Below are positions 1 to 6,672 of a stretch of DNA of 11,056 bases, one piece after another (position 1 is the first letter of the stretch; every line of letters starts with the position of its first letter). The stretch comes from Mageeibacillus sp. UBA1193 (GTDB taxonomy: Bacteria > Bacillota > Clostridia > Saccharofermentanales > Saccharofermentanaceae). The DNA lies in the NCBI GenBank assembly GCA_002310155.1, contig DBYF01000049.1:1-11056 (forward strand), written 5' to 3'. The position numbers and the translations under genes are program-made. The notes under the pieces were generated by a model. It made no database searches and was not told the DNA's origin. It saw only the letters and a list, made by a program, of their open reading frames with translations.

Positions 1-780
1 TCTTACCCGTACGTACACGACCATGACAAGATCGATGTTTCCATCGAGAAGATCAAGGACTACGCCGAGGATTCCATCCCGGTATTAAGTGAAGACAATG
101 TAGTTCTGGGTGTTATCACATCCCAGGACATCATCGAAGTCGTAGACGATGAGATGGGTGATGACTACGCTAAGCTGGCTGGTCTTACCGCGGAGGAGGA
201 TCTGAAGGAGACTCTTCCGGAGAGCATGAAGAAGCGCCTGCCCTGGCTGGTCACGCTTCTCGTTCTCGGACTCTTCGTCTCTACGGTCGTCGGACTTTTT
301 GAGACGGTCGTGTCTGAACTGGCGATCGTCGTGTGTTTCCAGAGCCTGATCCTGGACATGGCCGGAAACGTCGGTACCCAGTCGCTCGCTGTAACGATCC
401 GTGTTCTGATGGATGAACATCTGAAAACCAGCGAGAAAGTAAAGTTCGCGCTGAAGGAAATGCGTGTCGGATTCTTTAACGGCATGCTCCTCGGAACGCT
501 CGCCTTCGCGGGAATCGGACTTTATGTCACGGCATTCAAGCACTATCCGGTAGGATTCTCCTTCGCGGTAGCGGCCTGTGTCGGCGGATCCCTGTGGCTC
601 GCTATGATCGTCAGTAGTCTGGTCGGGACGCTCGTTCCGATGTTCTTCCATAAGATCAAGGTCGACCCGGCTGTCGCGTCCGGTCCTCTTATTACGACAG
701 TAAACGACCTGGTCGCTGTCGTTACCTACTATGGATGCGCATGGATCTTCCTGATCAACCTGTTCCATACTGTCGCTTGA
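1..780 (+). CDS. mgtE: Magnesium transporter MgtE, C-terminal part (5' end outside window)
   Basis: The open frame enters at base 1 and gives 259 residues before TGA. It carries the end of the second CBS domain (about residues 1-50, with SIPVLSEDNVVLGVITSQDI), a linker helix, and the membrane channel domain with about five hydrophobic segments. Family hallmarks are RLPWL (79-83), DMAGNVGTQS (119-128), which lies in the ion-path region of MgtE, and VDPAVASGPLITTVNDL (221-237). MgtE is a dimeric Mg2+ channel of the cytoplasmic membrane; its N and CBS domains bind Mg2+ and close the pore when internal Mg2+ is high. The N domain, start and any upstream control are outside the window. The gene converges on a Wzz-like gene with a shared terminator between them. 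Identification is firm; only the fine ion specificity is inferred from the family. Confidence 0.95.
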   Translation, partial: SYPYVHDHDKIDVSIEKIKDYAEDSIPVLSEDNVVLGVITSQDIIEVVDDEMGDDYAKLAGLTAEEDLKETLPESMKKRLPWLVTLLVLGLFVSTVVGLFETVVSELAIVVCFQSLILDMAGNVGTQSLAVTIRVLMDEHLKTSEKVKFALKEMRVGFFNGMLLGTLAFAGIGLYVTAFKHYPVGFSFAVAACVGGSLWLAMIVSSLVGTLVPMFFHKIKVDPAVASGPLITTVNDLVAVVTYYGCAWIFLINLFHTVA

Positions 781-852
781 ACTAGCTGAGAAGTATGACC
801 GCAGTATCTGGTCACAAACCGGACGCGGGAACTGAAAAAGAGTAGAAAAAGA

Positions 853-890
853 GGCTGCCTCCGAGATTTCGGAGACAGCCTTTTGTTTTA
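853..890. terminator. Bidirectional intrinsic terminator between mgtE and the Wzz-like gene
   Basis: A 12-pair stem (853-864 with 869-880) closes a 4-base loop. It is followed on the plus strand by TTTTGTTTT (881-889) and on the minus strand by a T-rich run (plus bases 840-852 are A-rich). One position, 858/875, is a C-A mismatch as plus-strand RNA but a U-G wobble as minus-strand RNA, so the fold is slightly better for the minus-strand gene. It serves both convergent genes. Confidence 0.85.
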
Positions 891-917
891 CTTTGATAGT
901 GCTGCCCGATCAGAAGA

Positions 918-2399
918 TCAGAGAAGGATGATACCGAGGATCTCTTTCTTCATGGACTTGAGCTTACTGATCTCATCCGCGAGGGCTTCCAGCTGGGATT
1001 CGTTTCTCTTTTCAACAAGGATCACGTGTGTGTACTTGTCGAGTGCTTTTACCGCCTTGGCATCAGAAAGGATGTTGCCGGCATAAGCGACCTTGTTGTT
1101 CAGAGTTTCCTTCAGGGAAGTGAGTGCCGGATCATTTCCTTCGATGGAGCCGACCATGCAGTTGGATGTGGCACCGTTGATCTCAGCGATCGCCTGAGTA
1201 TTCGCAGCGATAGCGGAAATGATGTCGCCCTCAGCATAGACCGGGTCGCCCTCGAGTCTCTTGATGGTCTTTCCGAAAAGATACTTCTTCTTGGAAGGAA
1301 CGACACCGATCAGCGGGTAAGAATAGCGGCTGGTGATGCTGTTTCTGTTTCTGATCTTTCCGCCGAGGAGATACTTCGCATAAACAAATACACATGCAAG
1401 AACGAATCCGAGGAAACCGCCGACCAGACCGTACTTGATCAGGCTTCTCTTGCCGGACTGTGACTTCTCGGCATTGGCCTTGCTGGACTTTGCCTTGGAA
1501 AGGTCTTTGTTCAGAGTTTCCAGTTCAGTTCTTGCTGTGACGAGCTTCTTATTGTTTTCATCGATGCGCTGGTTCAGAGTATCGATAGAATCCATATCCA
1601 CGGAAAGGTTCTTCTCGGCAAGAAGGATCTTCGAATCCGTCTGGGCATGACTCTCATAGATGGGCCAGTTGACTTCATAACCACTGGTTTGGTTGAGGAT
1701 GGTCATTGTGTATTCGGAATTATATCCAGAGACGATCTTTCTGAGTTCGCCGTAGAGATAATCAGCGGCTTTCTTTGCAAGATCGGCGTCAGTGTAGAAT
1801 ACTTCCAGACGGCAGTAAGCATCCTTGTAATTCGTTACTCTGATCAGCTCATCCACATACTGGAGATCCGCGTCAGTTCCGAGGATCTTCTTGACTTCCT
1901 TGATCACGTCATCCGAGAACGGGCAGGCAGAAGTGCACAGATCTGCTGCACGGCGCATCTCATTATCTTTATATGCGGCAACGTCTTCCGTTACAGTCTC
2001 CGGAACCGGTACATCGATAGAAAAAGAGATTTTGGCGGTTCCGCAGTTCATCGGATCGATAGAATAGAAAATGCTGTTCTCAATGTATTCTTTTCCCTCT
2101 TTGGTGCGGACGAGCTCATTCTCGATACGGCTTTCCATGGAGGGGATCTCCACATCACGGATCGTTGAGTTCGCTTTTTCCAGGTTTTTGATGGTGAGTT
2201 CTTTATCAGAGATTTCGTTTTCCTTAAGCGTGATCTTCGTCGCGTAGGAATCGTTTACAGTAGTATGTCTGGCTTTATAGACGCCGTATGCGCCTAAGAG
2301 GGCGCCAAAGAATGCTGTTACAACGGCGATCCAAACGATCGATTTTAAGAATGAAGCAAAAATATCCTGAATCCTGATTGAAACTTCTTTGTTTTCCAT
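918..2399 (-). CDS. Wzz/Wzc-like chain-length-determinant protein with a degenerate kinase-like tail
   Basis: A 493-residue protein with the topology of polysaccharide co-polymerases: a short cytoplasmic N-terminus, a membrane segment at about 19-40, a long extracellular part with coiled-coil-prone stretches (about 54-110 and 255-315), a second membrane segment at about 324-344, then YPLIGVVP (361-368), like the P-x-x-G-x-x-P signature after the second segment in Wzz/CapA proteins. The C-terminal ~85 residues (410-493) resemble a shrunken BY-kinase/ParA fold: GSIEGNDPALTSLKETL sits where the P-loop would be but lacks GKS/T, and the end (THVILVEKRNES...EILGIILL) fits the usual last strands. 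Such proteins steer the length or export of surface polysaccharide; catalysis is unlikely here. The start at 2399 is chosen because AGGAG lies 6 bases upstream (2406-2410) and a promoter at 2444-2471 overlaps the longer TTG start. No glycosyltransferase genes are adjacent, so the substrate is unknown. Confidence 0.75.
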   Translation of the reverse strand: MENKEVSIRIQDIFASFLKSIVWIAVVTAFFGALLGAYGVYKARHTTVNDSYATKITLKENEISDKELTIKNLEKANSTIRDVEIPSMESRIENELVRTKEGKEYIENSIFYSIDPMNCGTAKISFSIDVPVPETVTEDVAAYKDNEMRRAADLCTSACPFSDDVIKEVKKILGTDADLQYVDELIRVTNYKDAYCRLEVFYTDADLAKKAADYLYGELRKIVSGYNSEYTMTILNQTSGYEVNWPIYESHAQTDSKILLAEKNLSVDMDSIDTLNQRIDENNKKLVTARTELETLNKDLSKAKSSKANAEKSQSGKRSLIKYGLVGGFLGFVLACVFVYAKYLLGGKIRNRNSITSRYSYPLIGVVPSKKKYLFGKTIKRLEGDPVYAEGDIISAIAANTQAIAEINGATSNCMVGSIEGNDPALTSLKETLNNKVAYAGNILSDAKAVKALDKYTHVILVEKRNESQLEALADEISKLKSMKKEILGIILL

Positions 2400-2443
2400 A
2401 AATATCTCCTGAGATAAAATGCCCGTGAAAGGCGCTCTTAAGT

Positions 2444-2471
2444 AGTATATCGCCGAAGCAAGGCATGTCAA
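2444..2471 (-). promoter_or_regulatory. Promoter of the Wzz-like gene
   Basis: On the minus strand TTGACA (plus 2466-2471) and TATACT (plus 2444-2449) are separated by 16 bases. The predicted start of transcription is near 2437, giving a leader of about 38 bases before the ATG at 2399. A second TATAAT on the same strand (plus 2490-2495) lies further upstream but has no good -35 box. Confidence 0.7.
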
Positions 2472-2589
2472 TGAATTTACGCTTAAATCATTATAACATA
2501 TCAGTCACTTTCACTATTCTTTCAATGCTGTCACAATTTCATCAGATCTGTTACATGATTGTCCGAAGAAAAGACTTGCGCCTCAGGGG

Positions 2590-2618
2590 TTGACAAACGT
2601 TTCTCCGCAGAGTAATCT
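2590..2618 (+). promoter_or_regulatory. Promoter of the T-box-asnS-asnA unit
   Basis: A perfect TTGACA (2590-2595) is followed after 17 bases by TAATCT (2613-2618), a weak -10. Transcription would begin near 2625, just ahead of T-box stem I. The stretch 2472-2589 between this and the divergent promoter shows no gene or other clear signal. Confidence 0.6.
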
Positions 2619-2850
2619 AACGACAAATTGAATATGAAAAGCGATGACGAAGAGAAGTAGTCGGTTTTATCGCTCACAGCGAGCGGGGGACGGTGGGAGC
2701 CCTGCAGAGTGAACTCCGATGAATAACACTTCCGAGCTGCAAAATGAAATGCCGAAGGCGGCGTACGACAGTTAGCCGCAAGACGCAAAGTAGTGGAAGC
2801 CGATCAGCCGCGCGTCAGGCGGCAGGGTTTGATAGAACCCGGTAGAGGTG

Positions 2851-2866
2851 GCTGTTATATAACAGC
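2851..2866. repeat. Perfect 16-base palindrome in the T-box linker
   Basis: GCTGTTATATAACAGC is a perfect inverted repeat lying between the presumed stem III (ending at 2840) and the antiterminator core (starting about 2867). As RNA it would make a short hairpin; as DNA it could be a dimer-binding site. No function is shown. Confidence 0.6.
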
Positions 2867-2894
2867 AATTCAGGTGGTACCGCGATTGATTGAT

Positions 2895-2936
2895 CGTCCT
2901 GAAGCAGAAGGAATGCTTCGGGGCGTTTTTGTTTTC
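2895..2936 (+). terminator. T-box regulated intrinsic terminator
   Basis: A 12-pair stem (2895-2906 with 2914-2925, two G-U pairs) with a 7-base loop is followed by TTTTTGTTTT (2926-2935). Its 5' arm shares CCTG with the antiterminator, so the two structures are mutually exclusive. Confidence 0.9.
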
Positions 2937-3009
2937 CCGGACTTTTCGAAAAGCACTATCGGAAAGCAGCGCACGACAAAAATGGTGCACGGCAAAGGAG
3001 GAAAAGAAG

Positions 3010-4401
3010 ATGGACATTTTAGACGTAAGAGAGATCTTCAGAAACAGAGACCAGTATCTCGGTAAAGAAGTGACAGTCGGCGGATGGGTCAGATCGGTAC
3101 GTGATTCCAAGACATTCGGATTTATCGTACTGCATGACGGTACATTCTTTGAGCCGATCCAGATCGTATATCACGATAAGCTCGATAATTTCGACAAGAT
3201 CAGTAAGACGAATGTCGGTGCGGCCCTGATCGTTACCGGTACTCTGGTAGCTACTCCGGAAGCTAAGCAGCCGTTCGAGATCCAGGCAACGGAAGTTGTT
3301 CTGGAAGGTGACTCCACACCGGATTATCCGCTGCAGAAGAAGCGTCACAGCATCGAGTATCTCAGAACGATCACACATCTGCGTCCGAGAACGAACCTGT
3401 TCCAGGCGGTCTTCAGAGTAAGATCCCTCTGCGCATACGCGATCCACAGATTCTTCCAGGAGAGAGATTTCGTATATGTACATACTCCGCTGATCACAGG
3501 TTCCGACTGCGAGGGTGCCGGTGAGATGTTCCAGGTTACCACACTGGATCTCAACAACATCCCGAAGCTCGAGGATGGCTCCATCGATTACAGCCAGGAC
3601 TTCTTCAACAAGCCGACAAACCTTACGGTTTCCGGTCAGTTGAACGGTGAGACCTTCGCGATGGCATTTAAGAACATCTACACATTCGGACCGACGTTCC
3701 GTGCCGAAAATTCGAACACGACACGTCATGCCGCGGAGTTCTGGATGATCGAGCCTGAGATCGCTTTTGCTGATCTGAAGGACGACATGATCCTGGCGGA
3801 GTCCATGATCAAGTACATCATCAACTTCGTACTGGAGAACGCTCCGGAAGAGATGAAGTTCTTCAACGATTTCGTAGATAAGGGCCTGATCGAAAGACTG
3901 CAGCACGTAGCTTCTTCCGACTTCGGTCACGTAACCTACACCGAGGCGATCGAGATCCTCGAGAAGGTAAACGACAAGTTCGAGTACAAGGTATCCTGGG
4001 GCTGCGATCTTCAGACCGAGCACGAGAGATATCTCACCGAGGAAGTCTTCAAGAAGCCGGTATTCGTTACGGACTATCCGAAGGAGATCAAGGCTTTCTA
4101 CATGAAGCTCAACGAAGACGGAAAGACAGTTGCCGCTATGGACTGCCTCGTTCCGGGCATCGGCGAGATCATCGGCGGATCCCAGCGTGAAGACGACTAC
4201 GACAAGCTCGCTTCCCGCATCACGGAGCTCGGCATGAAGCCGGAGGACTACGGATTCTATATGGATCTTCGTAAGTTCGGTTCCGCAAGACATGCAGGTT
4301 TCGGTCTCGGCTTCGAGCGCTGCGTAATGTACCTCACAGGTGTCAGCAACATCCGTGACGTCATCCCGTTCCCGAGAACGGTAAACAACTGCGAACTGTA
4401 A
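3010..4401 (+). CDS. asnS: Asparagine-tRNA ligase (asparaginyl-tRNA synthetase)
   Basis: A 463-residue class IIb aminoacyl-tRNA synthetase that joins asparagine to tRNA-Asn using ATP in the cytoplasm. The N-terminal OB-fold anticodon-binding domain spans about residues 1-105 (VTVGGWVRSVRDSK at 21-34). The catalytic core follows: the motif 1 region near FVYVHTPLITGSDCEGAGEMF (154-174), motif 2 FRAENSNTTRHAAEFWMIEP (230-249), and motif 3 GFGLGFERCVMYLTG (430-444) with RDVIPFPR (449-456). Length matches the bacterial family (about 465). The ATG at 3010 has AAAGGAGG 8 bases upstream; a longer in-frame reading from 2890 would begin inside the antiterminator region and is rejected. It is the first gene behind the Asn T-box and is followed after 68 bases by asnA. 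Its presence suggests direct charging of tRNA-Asn, whether or not an amidotransferase route also exists. Confidence 0.97.
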   Translation: MDILDVREIFRNRDQYLGKEVTVGGWVRSVRDSKTFGFIVLHDGTFFEPIQIVYHDKLDNFDKISKTNVGAALIVTGTLVATPEAKQPFEIQATEVVLEGDSTPDYPLQKKRHSIEYLRTITHLRPRTNLFQAVFRVRSLCAYAIHRFFQERDFVYVHTPLITGSDCEGAGEMFQVTTLDLNNIPKLEDGSIDYSQDFFNKPTNLTVSGQLNGETFAMAFKNIYTFGPTFRAENSNTTRHAAEFWMIEPEIAFADLKDDMILAESMIKYIINFVLENAPEEMKFFNDFVDKGLIERLQHVASSDFGHVTYTEAIEILEKVNDKFEYKVSWGCDLQTEHERYLTEEVFKKPVFVTDYPKEIKAFYMKLNEDGKTVAAMDCLVPGIGEIIGGSQREDDYDKLASRITELGMKPEDYGFYMDLRKFGSARHAGFGLGFERCVMYLTGVSNIRDVIPFPRTVNNCEL

Positions 4402-4469
4402 TAACTGAACTGCCCCACGAGGGCGAGTGCTTTTGTATAAGAAAACGAATAATAAAGGAGTGTTGAAAA

Positions 4470-5480
4470 ATGGGTACGATCATTATTCCGGACGGCTATA
4501 AGAGCCCGCAAACGATCCGCGAAACTGAAGTCGCGATCAAGGAAGTTAAAGACTATTTCGAGAGAGCTCTCTCTGATGCTCTCAACCTGACACGTGTGTC
4601 AGCGCCGCTTTTCGTAAAGCCGGAGACAGGACTCAATGACAACCTCAACGGCGTAGAAAGACCGGTCGCTTTCGGTATCAAGGAACTGAACGAGAAGGAA
4701 GTCGAGATCGTTCACTCCCTCGCGAAGTGGAAGAGAATGGCGCTCTGCAAGTACGGTTTCAACCCGGGCGAAGGCCTCTATACCGATATGACGGCGATCC
4801 GTCGTGACGAAGATACAGACAACCTCCACTCGATCTATGTTGACCAGTGGGACTGGGAGAAGATCATCACGAAAGAGCAGAGAAACATCGAGACTCTAAA
4901 AGAGACTGTTTTCCGCATCTACATGGCGATCAAGCAGACCGAGTACTATATGTGCGGTAAGTATCATTTTATGGACCCGTTCCTGCCGAACGAGATCCAC
5001 TTCGTTACCACACAGGAACTCGAGGACATGTATCCGGACAAGACACCGAAGGAGAGAGAGACGCTCATCACGAAAGAGTATGGCGCGGTATTCCTCATGC
5101 AGATCGGTGGCGCTCTGAAATCCGGAAAGCCGCATGACGGCCGTGCTCCGGACTATGATGACTGGTCCCTGAACGGAGATATCCTCGTGTACTATCCGGT
5201 ACTGGGATGCTCCCTCGAGCTTTCCTCCATGGGTATCCGTGTTGACGAAGAAGCCATGGCGAAGCAGCTTAAGATCGCAGGTTGCGAAGAGAGAGCAGAA
5301 CTGCCGTTCCAGAAGGATGTACTTTCCTGCAAGGTTCCGTACACCATCGGCGGCGGTATCGGTCAGTCCCGTATCTGCATGTTCTTCCTGCAGAGAGCAC
5401 ACATCGGCGAAGTTCAGTCTTCGATCTGGCCGGAGGACGTAGTCGAGAAAGCGGCTGCGCACGGTGTTAATCTTCTTTAA
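4470..5480 (+). CDS. asnA: Aspartate-ammonia ligase (asparagine synthetase A)
   Basis: A 336-residue protein (family about 330) that makes asparagine from aspartate, ammonia and ATP, releasing AMP and pyrophosphate. It is built on a class II synthetase-like core. Family stretches visible include NLTRVSAPLFV (39-49), GLNDNLNGVERPV (54-66), SLAKWKRMAL (83-92), LYTDMTAIRRDE (102-113), HSIYVDQWDWE (119-129), ELSSMGIRVDE (251-261) and the C-terminal PYTIGGGIGQSR. The start at 4470 has AAAGGAG (4454-4460) 9 bases upstream. No promoter was recognised in the 68-base gap after asnS, and only a weak 4-pair hairpin (4412-4415 with 4421-4424) lies there, so it is probably cotranscribed and controlled by the same T-box. 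This couples asparagine supply to tRNA-Asn charging. Identification is firm. Confidence 0.97.
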   Translation: MGTIIIPDGYKSPQTIRETEVAIKEVKDYFERALSDALNLTRVSAPLFVKPETGLNDNLNGVERPVAFGIKELNEKEVEIVHSLAKWKRMALCKYGFNPGEGLYTDMTAIRRDEDTDNLHSIYVDQWDWEKIITKEQRNIETLKETVFRIYMAIKQTEYYMCGKYHFMDPFLPNEIHFVTTQELEDMYPDKTPKERETLITKEYGAVFLMQIGGALKSGKPHDGRAPDYDDWSLNGDILVYYPVLGCSLELSSMGIRVDEEAMAKQLKIAGCEERAELPFQKDVLSCKVPYTIGGGIGQSRICMFFLQRAHIGEVQSSIWPEDVVEKAAAHGVNLL

Positions 5481-5505
5481 TAGCTGAATCACTGAATAAG
5501 AGACG

Positions 5506-5540
5506 GAAGCCCTGCGATGAATGCGCGGGGCTTCTTTTTT
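5506..5540 (+). terminator. Intrinsic terminator of the asnS-asnA unit
   Basis: An 11-pair stem (5506-5516 with 5524-5534, one T-G wobble) with a 7-base loop is followed by TTTTTT (5535-5540). On the minus strand the following bases are not a clean T-run, so it mainly serves asnA. It lies 30 bases short of the convergent gene's stop codon. Confidence 0.92.
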
Positions 5541-5569
5541 GCGGATGGGTTTCGGATAGTGCTTTCTAC

Positions 5570-6490
5570 TCAGATCGAGTTCGCGATGTGGATGATGATC
5601 ACGATGCCGATCTGCGCGAAAAGATAGAAGAGAAGGTAGCTTACCGCCAGCATATTGAAGGTGGCATTGTCGGTGAGCATGAGGTCGTTTTTGAGGGAAA
5701 CATAGTGCGTGATACCCATGACGACCAGCGCGACAAAGATCAATGTAAATGCACCCTGTGTGCCGATCAGAACAGAGAAGAAGATCAGAATGTCGGTGAA
5801 GCACATATAGATCGATGACATCGAAACGGTATCCAGTGCCCGTAGGAACGGGAGTTTGCGGTTGGCAAACCTCGACAGTGCGACGAAGCATGCAGCCAGG
5901 ATAATTACACATGCCCAGAGCACCGCGAAGACTGTTCCGAATGCGATGAGCGGGTGATCAGAGAACAGATCGGTCTTGCCGAACATCAGCGAAAGCAGCA
6001 TCCCCAGGAACGGAGAGTTGGACTGGTAAGTAAAGATGACCATCAGCGAAGTGAAAGCCGCGAAGATCGTGTTGATGATCAGGATCTTCGGGATCGATAC
6101 GACCTGTGAACGGTTCTGGATCGTGCTGACCGGATGCCAGATGTAATTCATGACAGGGCGGAGAAGCTTCGAAAGAGAAGGGAAGCGGGAGCGCACCTGA
6201 TCGATAAAGCTGGCGAAAGAGAAGCGGCACTGGGAATTTCCGGATGCGGAATCCGCACGGTTCCAGACCTGCCTGGTCTTCTTCGCTTTCTTCGTATACT
6301 GGTTGGGGTCGGCACTGCATGAGGAATAATCCGGCGGTGTCGCTGACGCGCCGGAAGATGTGCCGGCATTCGAAGAAGCAGATGCGGAAGATGTATCCGC
6401 GCTTCCTTTACCGGCAGAAGATGAGCCTCGGCAGGAGCATCTCTGTCCCGCGGCGAGTTCTTTTCCACAATAAAAACAGGTTTTTGCCAT
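5570..6490 (-). CDS. Zinc-ribbon plus Yip1-like membrane protein
   Basis: A 306-residue protein in three parts. Residues 5-20 hold a short metal-binding-like knuckle, C5-x2-C8-x9-C18-x-C20. Residues 21-65 are a low-complexity Ser/Ala/Gly-rich linker. After a basic stretch (68-82) and an amphipathic region, about five hydrophobic segments follow (roughly 134-155, 183-206, 224-243, 247-265, 279-302), as in the bacterial Yip1/YIF1-type integral membrane family. WHPVSTI (118-124) before the first segment also fits that family. The biochemical role of bacterial members is not established, so none is assigned. The ATG at 6490 has only a distant AAAGGT (plus 6505-6510, 14 bases away), which suggests modest translation. 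It is divergent from the plsC-like gene with 182 bases between, and convergent with asnA. The Yip1 assignment rests on topology and remembered family features. Confidence 0.65.
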   Translation of the reverse strand: MAKTCFYCGKELAAGQRCSCRGSSSAGKGSADTSSASASSNAGTSSGASATPPDYSSCSADPNQYTKKAKKTRQVWNRADSASGNSQCRFSFASFIDQVRSRFPSLSKLLRPVMNYIWHPVSTIQNRSQVVSIPKILIINTIFAAFTSLMVIFTYQSNSPFLGMLLSLMFGKTDLFSDHPLIAFGTVFAVLWACVIILAACFVALSRFANRKLPFLRALDTVSMSSIYMCFTDILIFFSVLIGTQGAFTLIFVALVVMGITHYVSLKNDLMLTDNATFNMLAVSYLLFYLFAQIGIVIIIHIANSI

Positions 6491-6672
6491 AAGATCTGAT
6501 TCCGACCTTTACCGCTCAATATATTTTGAGGTAAATACCCCGTAATTTCAGGTGTTTCGACTACACACAACCTCGCTAGTAATGTATAATACGGGATAGA
6601 TGTTATCAATTTGTGTCGAAACGTGATTTATTTGACAAATTTCATTCATGATTCGGCCGAAAGGGCGAAAAA
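6491..6672. promoter_or_regulatory. Divergent control region with an inverted repeat
   Basis: This gap between two divergent genes holds a plus-strand TATAAT (6585-6590) with a poor -35, and an inverted repeat GTTTCGAC (6554-6561) / GTCGAAAC (6615-6622) whose arms straddle that -10. The flanking ACACAA (6565-6570) and TTGTGT (6611-6616) are also complementary. Nearer the minus-strand gene, CTCAA (6515-6519) and TTGAG (6526-6530) form a short inverted repeat. No clear minus-strand promoter was found. A regulator site is an inference from symmetry. Confidence 0.4.

Larger units (their letters stand above)
2640..2936 (+). promoter_or_regulatory. T-box leader RNA, asparagine-specific (AAC specifier)
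   Basis: The T-box core AGGTGGTACCGCG (2872-2884) is canonical; its UGGU binds the free 3' end of uncharged tRNA. Stem I is recognisable: GAAG (2649-2652) pairs with CTTC (2729-2732), and GTCGG (2660-2664) with CCGAT (2716-2720). The internal loop between them holds AGTA (2656-2659) on one side and GAA (2721-2723) on the other, the usual specifier-loop arrangement, followed by AAC (2725-2727), an Asn codon. GGGTT (2825-2829) with AACCC (2836-2840) is probably stem III. The antiterminator can form by pairing CAGG (2871-2874) with CCTG (2898-2901), which excludes the terminator stem at 2895-2925. Uncharged tRNA-Asn should therefore allow read-through into asnS-asnA. The specifier matches both downstream genes, which strongly supports the reading. 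Confidence 0.92.

Noticed and set aside
85..768. A minus-strand open frame opposite mgtE
   Set aside because: Very polar, no family features, fully explained by mgtE on the plus strand.
2890..3009. Upstream in-frame start for asnS
   Set aside because: It begins inside the antiterminator/terminator region; ATG 3010 has AAAGGAGG 8 bases upstream and matches the family N-terminus.
2531..3110. Several small open frames on both strands within the T-box leader
   Set aside because: The region is explained by RNA structure; none has a good ribosome binding site or a recognisable product.
3019..4293. A 424-codon open frame on the minus strand opposite asnS
   Set aside because: It mirrors the codon pattern of asnS, has no recognisable family features, and asnS is unmistakable on the other strand.
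4412..4434. Small hairpin plus TTTT between asnS and asnA
   Set aside because: Only four pairs and T-run not adjacent to the stem; too weak to call a terminator.
4896..5912. A 338-codon minus-strand open frame across the end of asnA and the start of the convergent gene
   Set aside because: It crosses a strong terminator and two real genes; composition is of a frame shadow rich in Arg, His and Cys.
6632..6637. TTGACA on the plus strand before the acyltransferase gene
   Set aside because: No -10-like sequence lies 16-18 bases downstream (the region around 6653-6661 is GC-rich).
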